Shown: piece by piece, positions 1-6,403 of the stretch
Layout: each line of letters opens with the position of its first letter
How positions within the stretch are numbered: position 1 is the first letter of the stretch
From: an uncultured Eubacteriales bacterium
Lineage (GTDB): Bacteria > Bacillota > Clostridia > Oscillospirales > CAG-272
Direction of reading: 5' to 3'
DNA: 9,464 nucleotides
Assembly (NCBI GenBank): GCA_934446285.1
Contig: CAKSEI010000042.1
Coordinates: 1-9,464 of the forward strand
The notes under the pieces: model-generated
What the model saw: only the letters and a program-made list of their open reading frames with translations
Told to the model about the DNA's origin: nothing
Database searches by the model: none
Translations under genes and position numbers: made by a program

Positions 1-608
1 CCGAGCTTACAAAGATTCACAAGTCTCTCGGTACTACGTTCATATACGTTACGCATGACCAGGTAGAGGCTATGACGATGGCATCGAGAATAGTTGTTAT
101 GAAGGACGGACTCATCCAGCAGGTCGATACTCCTCAGAATCTGTACGACAAGCCGGTCAACGTCTTTGTCGCCGGCTTTATAGGAACGCCTCAGATGAAC
201 TTCATCAACTCCACCCTCGAAAAGAAGGGCAACGACGTTTACGTAAACTTCTCGGGTCACTCCGTAAAGCTTCCCGAGGACAAGGCAAAAGCTCCCGAGC
301 TTCAGGAGTACATAGGCAAGGAAGTAATCGCAGGTCTGCGCCCCGAATGTATACACGACGAACAGAGATATCTCGATATGTTCCCCGACTCCGTAATTGA
401 GGCGGCAGTCGATGTCACTGAGCTTATGGGTGCTGAGATTTATCTTTATCTTACCACGGGTACTGAAGAAGAGGACAATATATCGAATCTCGTTGCGCGC
501 GTTTCCGCACGTTCGACAACAAAGGCGGGAGACGTCGTCAAGATTGCTCTTGATACCTCTCGTATGCACATCTTCGATAAGGATACCGAGAAGTGCATTA
601 TTCACTGA
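1..608 (+). CDS. Sugar ABC transporter ATP-binding protein, MalK/UgpC/MsmK type (C-terminal part, 5' end outside window)
   Basis: The frame is open from base 3 at the window edge, giving 201 visible residues of a family usually about 360-380 long. The ATG at 72 is internal, because conserved sequence precedes it. Residues 15-24 read YVTHDQVEAM, the H-loop region (His at 54-56) that follows Walker B in ABC ATPases. It continues with a MASRIVVMKDG strand, the GxIQQxDTPQNLYDKP segment and FVAGFIGTPQMNF, all typical of the sugar-importer branch. From about residue 90 comes a TOBE-type regulatory domain containing the AGLRPE motif. Walker A, the signature motif and Walker B lie upstream of the window. 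The protein should energise ATP-dependent sugar uptake at the inner face of the membrane; in Firmicutes one such ATPase often serves several importers. The gene ends in two adjacent stops, TGA TAG, and is convergent with the glycogen operon. The substrate cannot be told. Confidence 0.93.
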   Translation, partial: ELTKIHKSLGTTFIYVTHDQVEAMTMASRIVVMKDGLIQQVDTPQNLYDKPVNVFVAGFIGTPQMNFINSTLEKKGNDVYVNFSGHSVKLPEDKAKAPELQEYIGKEVIAGLRPECIHDEQRYLDMFPDSVIEAAVDVTELMGAEIYLYLTTGTEEEDNISNLVARVSARSTTKAGDVVKIALDTSRMHIFDKDTEKCIIH

Positions 609-629
609 TAGAGTGATATAATAAAAATG

Positions 630-657
630 CAGCCGAACCGTTTCCGCGGTTCGGCTG
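630..657. terminator. Bidirectional Rho-independent terminator between convergent genes
   Basis: A perfect 11-bp stem, CAGCCGAACCG (630-640) with CGGTTCGGCTG (647-657), encloses a 6-nt loop. On the plus strand it is followed by ATTTATTTT (658-666) and lies 22 nt after the ABC gene's stop. On the minus strand the stem is followed by ATTTTTATTA (read from 628 downward) and lies about 60 nt after the GH13 stop. Both orientations therefore have a GC-rich stem plus a U-rich tail, fitting a shared terminator for two convergent transcripts. Confidence 0.88.
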
Positions 658-719
658 ATTTATTTTGCATTATGCAAACTAAAAATTGCATATGACCTTT
701 ATAATTTAAATAATGCTAT

Positions 720-2552
720 TTAAACACGGCATATATATGCCCGCAGAGCCGGGACGCCCCCGTCTGTTTGCTCGTCCGATATCATGTCGGTGAGCCCCGC
801 CGGAATGATGCCGTGCACGGGAGAGTCGCCTCTGTTTACCGCGATAAGAACTTTTCCGCGCGTGAATACGACGTGATTTTCACCGATATCGGTAAAGCTT
901 ATCGCCGCGTGGGCAAAATCGCTGTTTTCCCGGCGTATCGCGCCTATCCTGCGGTAGAAGTCTGTAAGGGAGGTGTCGCGGCTTTTCCACGGGAAAAACC
1001 GTCTGTTGAACGGGTCGGAGTAACCCTCCGCTCCCGCCTCATCTCCGTAGTATATGCACGGTACGCCGGGCAGAGTCGCTGTGAGTGTATAAGCTAAACG
1101 CAGGAGAATAAGGGCGATTTGCCGCTCAGCCTCACTCATGCGCGTGCGTGCACGCTCGTCATTTGACATACCCTCGGAGCTTTTACCGCCGAGCAGAGTG
1201 AGAATTCTCTCGGTATCATGCGTGCCGAGAAAATTCATCAGACAGTCGCTTACATGTTTTGGGTAGTGTCCGTACAGGCTCATGACGGCATTTTTAAATC
1301 GGCCGCCGCCACCGTTTTTCACAAAGTCTATTACCGCATTTCTCCACGGATAGTTCATGACCGAGTCAAGCTCCGCCGAGCGGAAGTATCTGCGCCTTAC
1401 CGAGTATGCCGTCTTGTTTGATGCGTCCTCCCATACCTCGCCTATTACGATACAGTCCTTTTTTGCTGCCTTTGCGCTCGCGGTCAGCGGAGTGAGAAAG
1501 CTCTCGGGCAGCTCATCCGCCACGTCGAGCCGCCATCCGTCCGTGCCGAGCTTCAGATAGTGAGGCACGACACCGCTTTCTCCGAATATAAAATCGCGGA
1601 AAGAGGCACTGTCCTTATTTGTCGTCGGGAGAATTTTTATCCCCCACCAGCTGTCATACGAGTCTCTGGCGCCGTGAAAACGGTACCAATCCGCGTATTC
1701 CGATTTCTCCGACTGATATGCGCCTACGCTGTCATAATGCCCGTATCGGTTGAAATATCGGCTGTCATCGCCCGTATGATTGAATACGCCGTCTAGTATT
1801 ATGCGAATTCCGCGCGCGTGCGCACCTTTTAAGAGATTTCTAATGTCCGTCTCGTTTCCGAACATTGAATCTATTTTCATATAGTCTCCCGTGTCGTACT
1901 TGTGGTTGCTTGCTGCCTCAAAAATCGGACTGAGATAAATGCAGGTAACGCCGAGCGACGCGAGGTAGTCGAGCTTTGCCGTAACTCCCGGTATGTCACC
2001 GCCGAAGAACATATTGTTTGACAGCTCACCACCGTTATTCTCGGCGTACTGCGGGCAGTCGTCGGGGCTTGATGCCATGTATGCTCCATCTCTGCACGGC
2101 TCGTTTCCGCCTCTGAAAAATCGGTCAACGAATATATGATACATAGTCCCGCCGCAGAACCAATCGGGCGTTTCGTATTTCTTATCGTAAACCGTCAGCT
2201 GAAAAATGTCCGAGCCGTCGTAATCATTCTTTATATACCGTTCGCCCGAGCAGCCTTTATATTTTATTTTATAAAAATACAGTGCGTCGCGCTCCGTCGG
2301 CAGAGCAAAAGTGTATACGTCCGTTATACCGTCCGAGCGCAGGGAAGGCACTATCTCAAATGATGCTCCGCTGTCGTCGTCGGTAAATTCAAGAACGGGT
2401 GAGCAAACCCCTGCGCGCCTGTCCGCCGTAAGACAGAGCGTAACAAGCTCATTAACGGCAAAAGCGCCGTAGGGTGAGACGTCCTCACCCCCGGAGCTTT
2501 TGTGCAGCTTTATATTTTCTGCGGAGTATTCCGCCGCGTCGTATATCAGCAT
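720..2552 (-). CDS. Intracellular GH13 alpha-amylase/neopullulanase-like glycosidase
   Basis: This 610-residue protein has an N-terminal beta-sandwich-like region (about 25-125) and then a GH13 (beta/alpha)8 barrel starting at YHIFVDRFF (138-146). The four GH13 regions are present: DGVFNH (254-259), GWRLDVADE with nucleophile Asp343, GEVWED with acid/base Glu372, and FLGTHDTER with transition-state Asp446. MNYPWRNAV (399-407) and the GxxSHDTxR-like region IV resemble the neopullulanase/amylopullulanase branch rather than branching enzymes. No signal peptide or anchor is visible, so it should act in the cytoplasm on glycogen, dextrins or imported maltodextrins. The start is the ATG at 2552, with AAAGG 7 nt upstream. 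The start overlaps the glgP stop by one base (TAATG), so translation is probably coupled. It is the last operon gene. Whether it cuts alpha-1,4 bonds, alpha-1,6 bonds or both cannot be decided here. Confidence 0.92.
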   Translation of the reverse strand: MLIYDAAEYSAENIKLHKSSGGEDVSPYGAFAVNELVTLCLTADRRAGVCSPVLEFTDDDSGASFEIVPSLRSDGITDVYTFALPTERDALYFYKIKYKGCSGERYIKNDYDGSDIFQLTVYDKKYETPDWFCGGTMYHIFVDRFFRGGNEPCRDGAYMASSPDDCPQYAENNGGELSNNMFFGGDIPGVTAKLDYLASLGVTCIYLSPIFEAASNHKYDTGDYMKIDSMFGNETDIRNLLKGAHARGIRIILDGVFNHTGDDSRYFNRYGHYDSVGAYQSEKSEYADWYRFHGARDSYDSWWGIKILPTTNKDSASFRDFIFGESGVVPHYLKLGTDGWRLDVADELPESFLTPLTASAKAAKKDCIVIGEVWEDASNKTAYSVRRRYFRSAELDSVMNYPWRNAVIDFVKNGGGGRFKNAVMSLYGHYPKHVSDCLMNFLGTHDTERILTLLGGKSSEGMSNDERARTRMSEAERQIALILLRLAYTLTATLPGVPCIYYGDEAGAEGYSDPFNRRFFPWKSRDTSLTDFYRRIGAIRRENSDFAHAAISFTDIGENHVVFTRGKVLIAVNRGDSPVHGIIPAGLTDMISDEQTDGGVPALRAYICRV

Positions 2553-3385
2553 TATTTTACCTTTGCAAGTCCCCAGATATTCTTCGCATATTCTTCAATC
2601 GAGCGGTCGGAGGAGAATATTCCGGCGGAAGAGATATTGTGCAGACTCTTCTTGCACCATGCTTTTCTGTCCCGGTAGTCGTCAAGCATCCTGTCGTGCA
2701 CGCGGGAGTATGAGTCAAAGTCGGCGAGACACATATACGGGTCGGAGATGCCCTTTCCGGAGACGAGATATGAGTACATCTCCGAGAAGCTGAGACCGCA
2801 GAAGCCGTCGCGCAGCGCGTCGACAGCGCCCTTCAGACGTGGGGATGCGTTGTAGTAATCGGAGGCATTGTACCCTCTGCGCCAAAGGTCGTCGACCTCC
2901 TCGGTATTCAAGCCGAAAATATAAATGTCGTCATGTGCGAGCGCCTCGCTCATCTCTACGTTCGCCCCGTCCATTGTTCCGACGGTGAGTGCGCCGTTTA
3001 TCATGAATTTCATGTTGCTCGTGCCGCTTGCCTCTTTGCCCGCGAGAGAAATCTGCTCGCTTATGTCGGCGCAGGGGATGAGCACCTCAGCCATGGAGAC
3101 ATTGTAGTTTTCCATAAAGACTACGCGCAGCTTTTCGCGTATCCTCGGATTTGCCTCTATATCCTTTGAGATATAACATATGAGCTTGATGATTTCCTTT
3201 GCCATATAATAGCCCGAGGCAGCCTTTGCACCGAAGATATAGGTCTGAGGGAGAATGTCGGAATTCGGATTTTCTTTCAGGATATTATACGTCGAGATTA
3301 TCTGCAGCGCGTTGAGCAGCTGACGCTTGTATTCGTGCAGGCGCTTTGTCTGCACGTCAAAAACGGACAGCGGGTCGAGCCTCAC
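2552..3385 (-). CDS. glgP: Glycogen/maltodextrin phosphorylase, C-terminal fragment (PLP domain), separated by a frame break
   Basis: These 277 residues are the C-terminal third of a GT35 phosphorylase, which releases glucose-1-phosphate from alpha-1,4-glucan chain ends. FDVQTKRLHEYKRQLLN (9-25) opens the domain. EASGTSNMKFMINGALTVGT (118-137) contains the pyridoxal-phosphate lysine, Lys126, and DGANVEM follows. The fragment runs to a normal family C-terminus and shows no other lesion. In this frame the first available start is GTG at 3385, preceded by GGGGAG with a 7-nt spacer, so independent initiation or reinitiation is physically possible. It overlaps the N-terminal frame by 29 nt. The frame is open further upstream to a TAA at 3427-3425, reading ...GRTGVRLDP, which also looks like native phosphorylase sequence. 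Joined to the upstream part it would give about 802 residues, normal for the family. It is most simply one gene broken by a frameshift or assembly error. Confidence 0.9.
   Translation of the reverse strand: MRLDPLSVFDVQTKRLHEYKRQLLNALQIISTYNILKENPNSDILPQTYIFGAKAASGYYMAKEIIKLICYISKDIEANPRIREKLRVVFMENYNVSMAEVLIPCADISEQISLAGKEASGTSNMKFMINGALTVGTMDGANVEMSEALAHDDIYIFGLNTEEVDDLWRRGYNASDYYNASPRLKGAVDALRDGFCGLSFSEMYSYLVSGKGISDPYMCLADFDSYSRVHDRMLDDYRDRKAWCKKSLHNISSAGIFSSDRSIEEYAKNIWGLAKVK
2560..2564 (-). promoter_or_regulatory. Ribosome binding site of the GH13 gene, inside the glgP C-terminus
   Basis: AAAGG in the mRNA lies 7 nt before ATG 2552 and within the last codons of glgP, whose stop forms TAATG with the start. 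This supports the chosen start and coupled translation. Confidence 0.7.
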
Positions 3386-4961
3386 GCCCGTTCTCCCCGG
3401 AGAAACGCTCCTTATTTGCCTTTTTTATAACGTCAAGGCGCTCAAGCACGGATGAGTCGTTCTCATATTTGCGGAAGTCCGCTAAGCGCGCGGGGTCGGA
3501 GCGGTACTCCCGTCCTATCGTCTCGTCGAGAAGAGCGGCGAGCATGGGGTTTGAATAGCACAGCCAGCGCCTGTGAGCGATTCCGTTCGTTACATTCGTG
3601 AATTTATCCGGGTCTTTTGTGTAGAAGTCGTGGAATACGGTTTTCTTCAGAATATCCGAGTGGAGCGCGGAAACGCCGTTTACCTTATGCGAGCCGACGA
3701 CCGAGAGGTTCGCCATGCGCACCTGCCCGCCTGCTGTTATGCTCATGCGCGAAATTCTGTCCCAATCTCCGGGATAAAGATTCCAGAGGTCGGCGCAGAA
3801 GCGGCGGTTTATCTCGCAGACAATCTCGTGAATGCGCGGCAGCTTTAAGCGGAAGAGGTCTTCATTCCACATCTCAAGTGCCTCGGGCATGACGGTATGG
3901 TTTGTGTAAGAGCAGACCTTTACCGTCACGTCCCACGCATCCTCCCACGAGTAGGAATATGTGTCGAGCAGTATTCTCATTAGCTCGGGAATACAGAGGG
4001 CGGGATGAGTGTCGTTCAGGTGAACGGCAACCTTGTCCGTGAAGTTTGCGAGTGTACCGTAAATATGAAGATGCTCTGCTATGATATTTTGAAGGGCTGC
4101 GGAGCAGAGAAAATACTGCTGAGACAGCCTGAGCAGCTTGCCCTCGGTATGGTTGTCCGATGGGTAGAGCACCTTTGATATCGTCTCGGCGTTTATGCTC
4201 TCCTCAACCGCCTGTACATACTGTCCCTGAGTGAAAGCCTCCATATTGAAGCTGTTTGTCTTTTTCGCGCGCCAGAGCCGTATGACGTTTACCGCGTCCG
4301 AGCACGCGCCCGTAATCATAAGGTCGTATGGGACAGCCTGCACCTCCTCATAGTCGGTGTACTGTATATTGCAGTGTCCGTTTTCCCACGTTTCGTTTAT
4401 ATGCCCGCCGAAACGTACGTTTACCGCGCGGTCGGTCTGCGGCACCAGCCACACGTCCCCGTCGGGCATCCATATGTCGGGTAACTCTACCTGCTCGCCG
4501 TCGACGAGCTTCTGACGGAAAAGTCCGTATTCGTAAAGTATCGAGTGACCCATCGCGGGATATCCGAGCGAGGTGAGCGAGTCCATAAAGCATGCGGCAA
4601 GTCTGCCGAGTCCGCCGTTGCCGAGTCCCGGGTCGGGTTCTTTCTCATACACGGCATCGAGCGAAAAGCCCATTTCGTTGAGCACCTCGCGCACGTCATT
4701 TTCCATTCCGAAGTTATTCAGATTGTTCTTTAAACTCCTGCCTACGAGAAACTCCATGCACATATAGTAAACGCGCTTTGCCGCCGCAATTTTGCGCGCG
4801 TTGTGAAATCGGGCGCGCTCTCGTATCATTATATCCTTGCATACGAGAACCGTCGCCTGATATACCTGCCGCTCGTTTGCCTCTTCCGGGGTTACGCCGA
4901 AGTATCCCTCGAGCTTTGCGGTAAGATTAGCCTTGAACTGTTCCTTTGTTATCGGTTGCAT
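3357..4961 (-). CDS. glgP: Glycogen/maltodextrin phosphorylase, N-terminal fragment, frame-broken
   Basis: These 534 residues cover the N-terminal two thirds of a GT35 phosphorylase. Visible blocks are YYMCMEFLVGRSLKNNL (65-81), EPDPGLGNGGLGRLAACFMD (108-127), HLNDTHPAL (314-322), NHTVMPEALE (354-363) and SHKVNGVSALHSDILK (424-439), then FTNVTNGIAHRRWL (454-467). The chosen start is ATG 4961, with GGAG and a 7-nt spacer, 17 nt after the glgA stop. The frame is open upstream to 5027, but that would overlap glgA by 49 nt and add residues unlike the family. After NKERFSGENG (516-525) the protein runs into nine unrelated residues and TGA (3359-3357), while the homologous continuation is found in the +1 frame. 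The fragment lacks the PLP lysine, so it cannot be an active phosphorylase by itself. The enzyme would supply glucose-1-phosphate from stored glycogen in the cytoplasm. Confidence 0.9.
   Translation of the reverse strand: MQPITKEQFKANLTAKLEGYFGVTPEEANERQVYQATVLVCKDIMIRERARFHNARKIAAAKRVYYMCMEFLVGRSLKNNLNNFGMENDVREVLNEMGFSLDAVYEKEPDPGLGNGGLGRLAACFMDSLTSLGYPAMGHSILYEYGLFRQKLVDGEQVELPDIWMPDGDVWLVPQTDRAVNVRFGGHINETWENGHCNIQYTDYEEVQAVPYDLMITGACSDAVNVIRLWRAKKTNSFNMEAFTQGQYVQAVEESINAETISKVLYPSDNHTEGKLLRLSQQYFLCSAALQNIIAEHLHIYGTLANFTDKVAVHLNDTHPALCIPELMRILLDTYSYSWEDAWDVTVKVCSYTNHTVMPEALEMWNEDLFRLKLPRIHEIVCEINRRFCADLWNLYPGDWDRISRMSITAGGQVRMANLSVVGSHKVNGVSALHSDILKKTVFHDFYTKDPDKFTNVTNGIAHRRWLCYSNPMLAALLDETIGREYRSDPARLADFRKYENDSSVLERLDVIKKANKERFSGENGREARPAVRF
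3386..3406 (-). other. glgP: Frame-break site in glgP with a 6-bp palindrome
   Basis: In mRNA sense the region reads TTC TCC GGG GAG AAC GGG C GTG AGG. One extra base (C, position 3386) separates the upstream frame from the GTG-initiated downstream frame. TTCTCC (3391-3396) and GGAGAA (3399-3404) form an inverted repeat with only two bases between. In the family the stretch between the NKxRL and TGVxxxP motifs is usually about three or four residues longer than here. A net loss of 8 or 11 bases would therefore explain both the shortness and the shift. Confidence 0.7.
3393..3398 (-). promoter_or_regulatory. Internal Shine-Dalgarno-like site before the glgP C-terminal GTG
   Basis: GGGGAG in mRNA sense lies 7 nt before the GTG at 3385, the same spacing as the real ribosome binding sites of glgP, glgA and the GH13 gene in this operon. 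It also lies three bases before the GGG-C position where the frames meet. It may be an accident of coding sequence. Confidence 0.4.
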
Positions 4962-4968
4962 ATATTTT

Positions 4969-4972
4969 CTCC
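4969..4972 (-). promoter_or_regulatory. Ribosome binding site that fixes the glgP start
   Basis: GGAG in the mRNA, 7 nt before ATG 4961 and placed in the 17-nt gap after the glgA stop. It favours the start at MQPITKEQ over the two in-frame ATGs further upstream (4982 and 5027), of which the farther lies well inside glgA. Confidence 0.8.
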
Positions 4973-4978
4973 GTTGCC

Positions 4979-6403
4979 TCATATCTGTTCGTACATGCGC
5001 GCGTATTTCTCTCCCGATGATTTCCATGAAAAATCGATGCGCATTATTTTTGATGCGAATTTGTTTTTGAATTCCGTGTCGCGGCAGTAGTCTATCGCCA
5101 TGCGCACGGTATACATCATGTCGTGCGCGTTGTAAGCGGAGAAGGTAAAGCCGTTGCCCTCGCCCGTATACCTGTTATACGGCTTTATACTGTCGAAGAG
5201 TCCGCCCGTCTCGCGCACCACGGGTATACAGCCGTACGCTGAGGCTATCATCTGCGAAAGCCCGCACGGCTCACTGCGTGACGGCATGAGCAGCAAATCC
5301 GCCGATGCGTAGATTTTTTTCGACAGGCTCTTGTCGTACTTTATTATCGAACGCACCTTGTCACCGCGCCGTCTCTCAAGGTCGCGGAAGAAAGCCTCGT
5401 ACTCAGCGTCTCCCGAGCCGAGCAGCACAAACTGAATGTCGTCATCGAGAATTTCGTCTATCACGCACGAAACAAGGTCAAGCCCCTTGTGCGCGGTGAG
5501 CCGCGAGATGAGCGCAATCATGGGTACGTCCTCACGCTCGGGCAGGGCAAGAGAGCGCTGAAGAGCCGTTTTGTTATGAGCTTTTCTTGCGACCGAGCGC
5601 CACGTATAGTTCTCAAAAACCTCAGCATCGGTTTTCGGATTGTAGTAGTCGGGATCGATGCCGTTGAGTATGCCCTCTGTCTTGTATGATTTGTCACGGA
5701 TTATGGGGTCGAGTCCGTGCGAATGCTCCGGACCTTTTATTTCCTCGGCATATCGCGGGCTTACGGTCGTCAGTCTGTCGCAGCATTCGATAGCTCCCTT
5801 CATAAGGTTTAAGCAACCCCTCCATTCGACTATATTTCTCTCCCACGGAGCTAACTCAAAAACATCGGACATAATCTCAAGCCCGTATACGCCCTGATAC
5901 TCTATATTATGGATTGTAAATACCGCCCTCATACCGCCGTAGCGGCTGTCGGAGGTATAATGGGTCTTTAGATAAATAACCGAGCACGCCGCCTGCCAGT
6001 CGTGTGCGTGCAGGATATCGGGAAAGAAGCCGGTTATCTGCATACTGTCGAGCACCGCTTTCCCGAAAAATGCAAAGCGCTCGCCGTCGTCGTATGAGCC
6101 GTAGAGATTTCCCCTGTGAAAGTAATATTCATTGTCAATGAAATAAAACGTCACGCCTTCGTAGACGCACGAGAAAACGCCGCAGTACTGCCGTCTCCAC
6201 GAGAGGGAAACCTCGGTCTTGCCGAGAAAGGTCATTTTACTTCGCATCTCAGCCGAGATACTATCGTAAAGGGGCAGGATGACCCTCACGTCAAGCCCCT
6301 GCGCGCACAACGCTTTCGGAAGAGAATACACCACATCCGCAAGTCCGCCGCTCGATACGAAAGGCAGAGCCTCGGAGGCGGCGAAAAGAATTTTTTTGCT
6401 CAT
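4979..6403 (-). CDS. glgA: Glycogen synthase (ADP-glucose, GT5)
   Basis: This 474-residue protein matches the usual bacterial GlgA length (about 475-480). It transfers glucose from ADP-glucose to the non-reducing end of alpha-1,4-glucan in the cytoplasm. The N-terminal Rossmann half begins KILFAASEALPF and has SSGGLADV (17-24), HAHDWQ (132-137) and TIHNIEYQG (163-171). The C-terminal half has ISRLTAHKG (299-307; Arg301 and Lys306 match the E. coli nucleotide-binding pair) and SEPCGLSQ (377-384, catalytic-site Glu378), then RETGGL (397-402). An oddity is Ser17, where most GT5 enzymes have the lysine of KxGGL (E. coli Lys15), which contacts ADP-glucose. The start ATG overlaps the glgD stop by 4 nt (ATGA), and AGGGA lies 7 nt upstream. 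The other catalytic motifs are intact, so activity is expected. Confidence 0.96.
   Translation of the reverse strand: MSKKILFAASEALPFVSSGGLADVVYSLPKALCAQGLDVRVILPLYDSISAEMRSKMTFLGKTEVSLSWRRQYCGVFSCVYEGVTFYFIDNEYYFHRGNLYGSYDDGERFAFFGKAVLDSMQITGFFPDILHAHDWQAACSVIYLKTHYTSDSRYGGMRAVFTIHNIEYQGVYGLEIMSDVFELAPWERNIVEWRGCLNLMKGAIECCDRLTTVSPRYAEEIKGPEHSHGLDPIIRDKSYKTEGILNGIDPDYYNPKTDAEVFENYTWRSVARKAHNKTALQRSLALPEREDVPMIALISRLTAHKGLDLVSCVIDEILDDDIQFVLLGSGDAEYEAFFRDLERRRGDKVRSIIKYDKSLSKKIYASADLLLMPSRSEPCGLSQMIASAYGCIPVVRETGGLFDSIKPYNRYTGEGNGFTFSAYNAHDMMYTVRMAIDYCRDTEFKNKFASKIMRIDFSWKSSGEKYARMYEQI

Noticed and set aside
72..74. ATG at 72 as the start of the ABC ATPase gene
   Set aside because: Conserved H-loop sequence YVTHDQVEA lies directly upstream in the same frame, so the gene continues beyond the window edge.
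664..678. Palindrome TTTGCA-TTA-TGCAAA as an operator or second terminator
   Set aside because: It lies between convergent gene ends, where no promoter is expected. The stem is short and AT-rich, and no T tract follows on either strand.
4962..5027. Longer glgP start at 5027 or 4982
   Set aside because: These add residues unlike phosphorylase N-termini, and 5027 lies well inside glgA. ATG 4961 has the proper GGAG site at 7 nt.
6391..6397. Run of seven A (mRNA sense) at glgA codons 3-5 as a slippage or recoding site
   Set aside because: The frame continues normally through it and the phase does not make a classical -1 slippery heptamer. Lys-rich starts commonly look like this.
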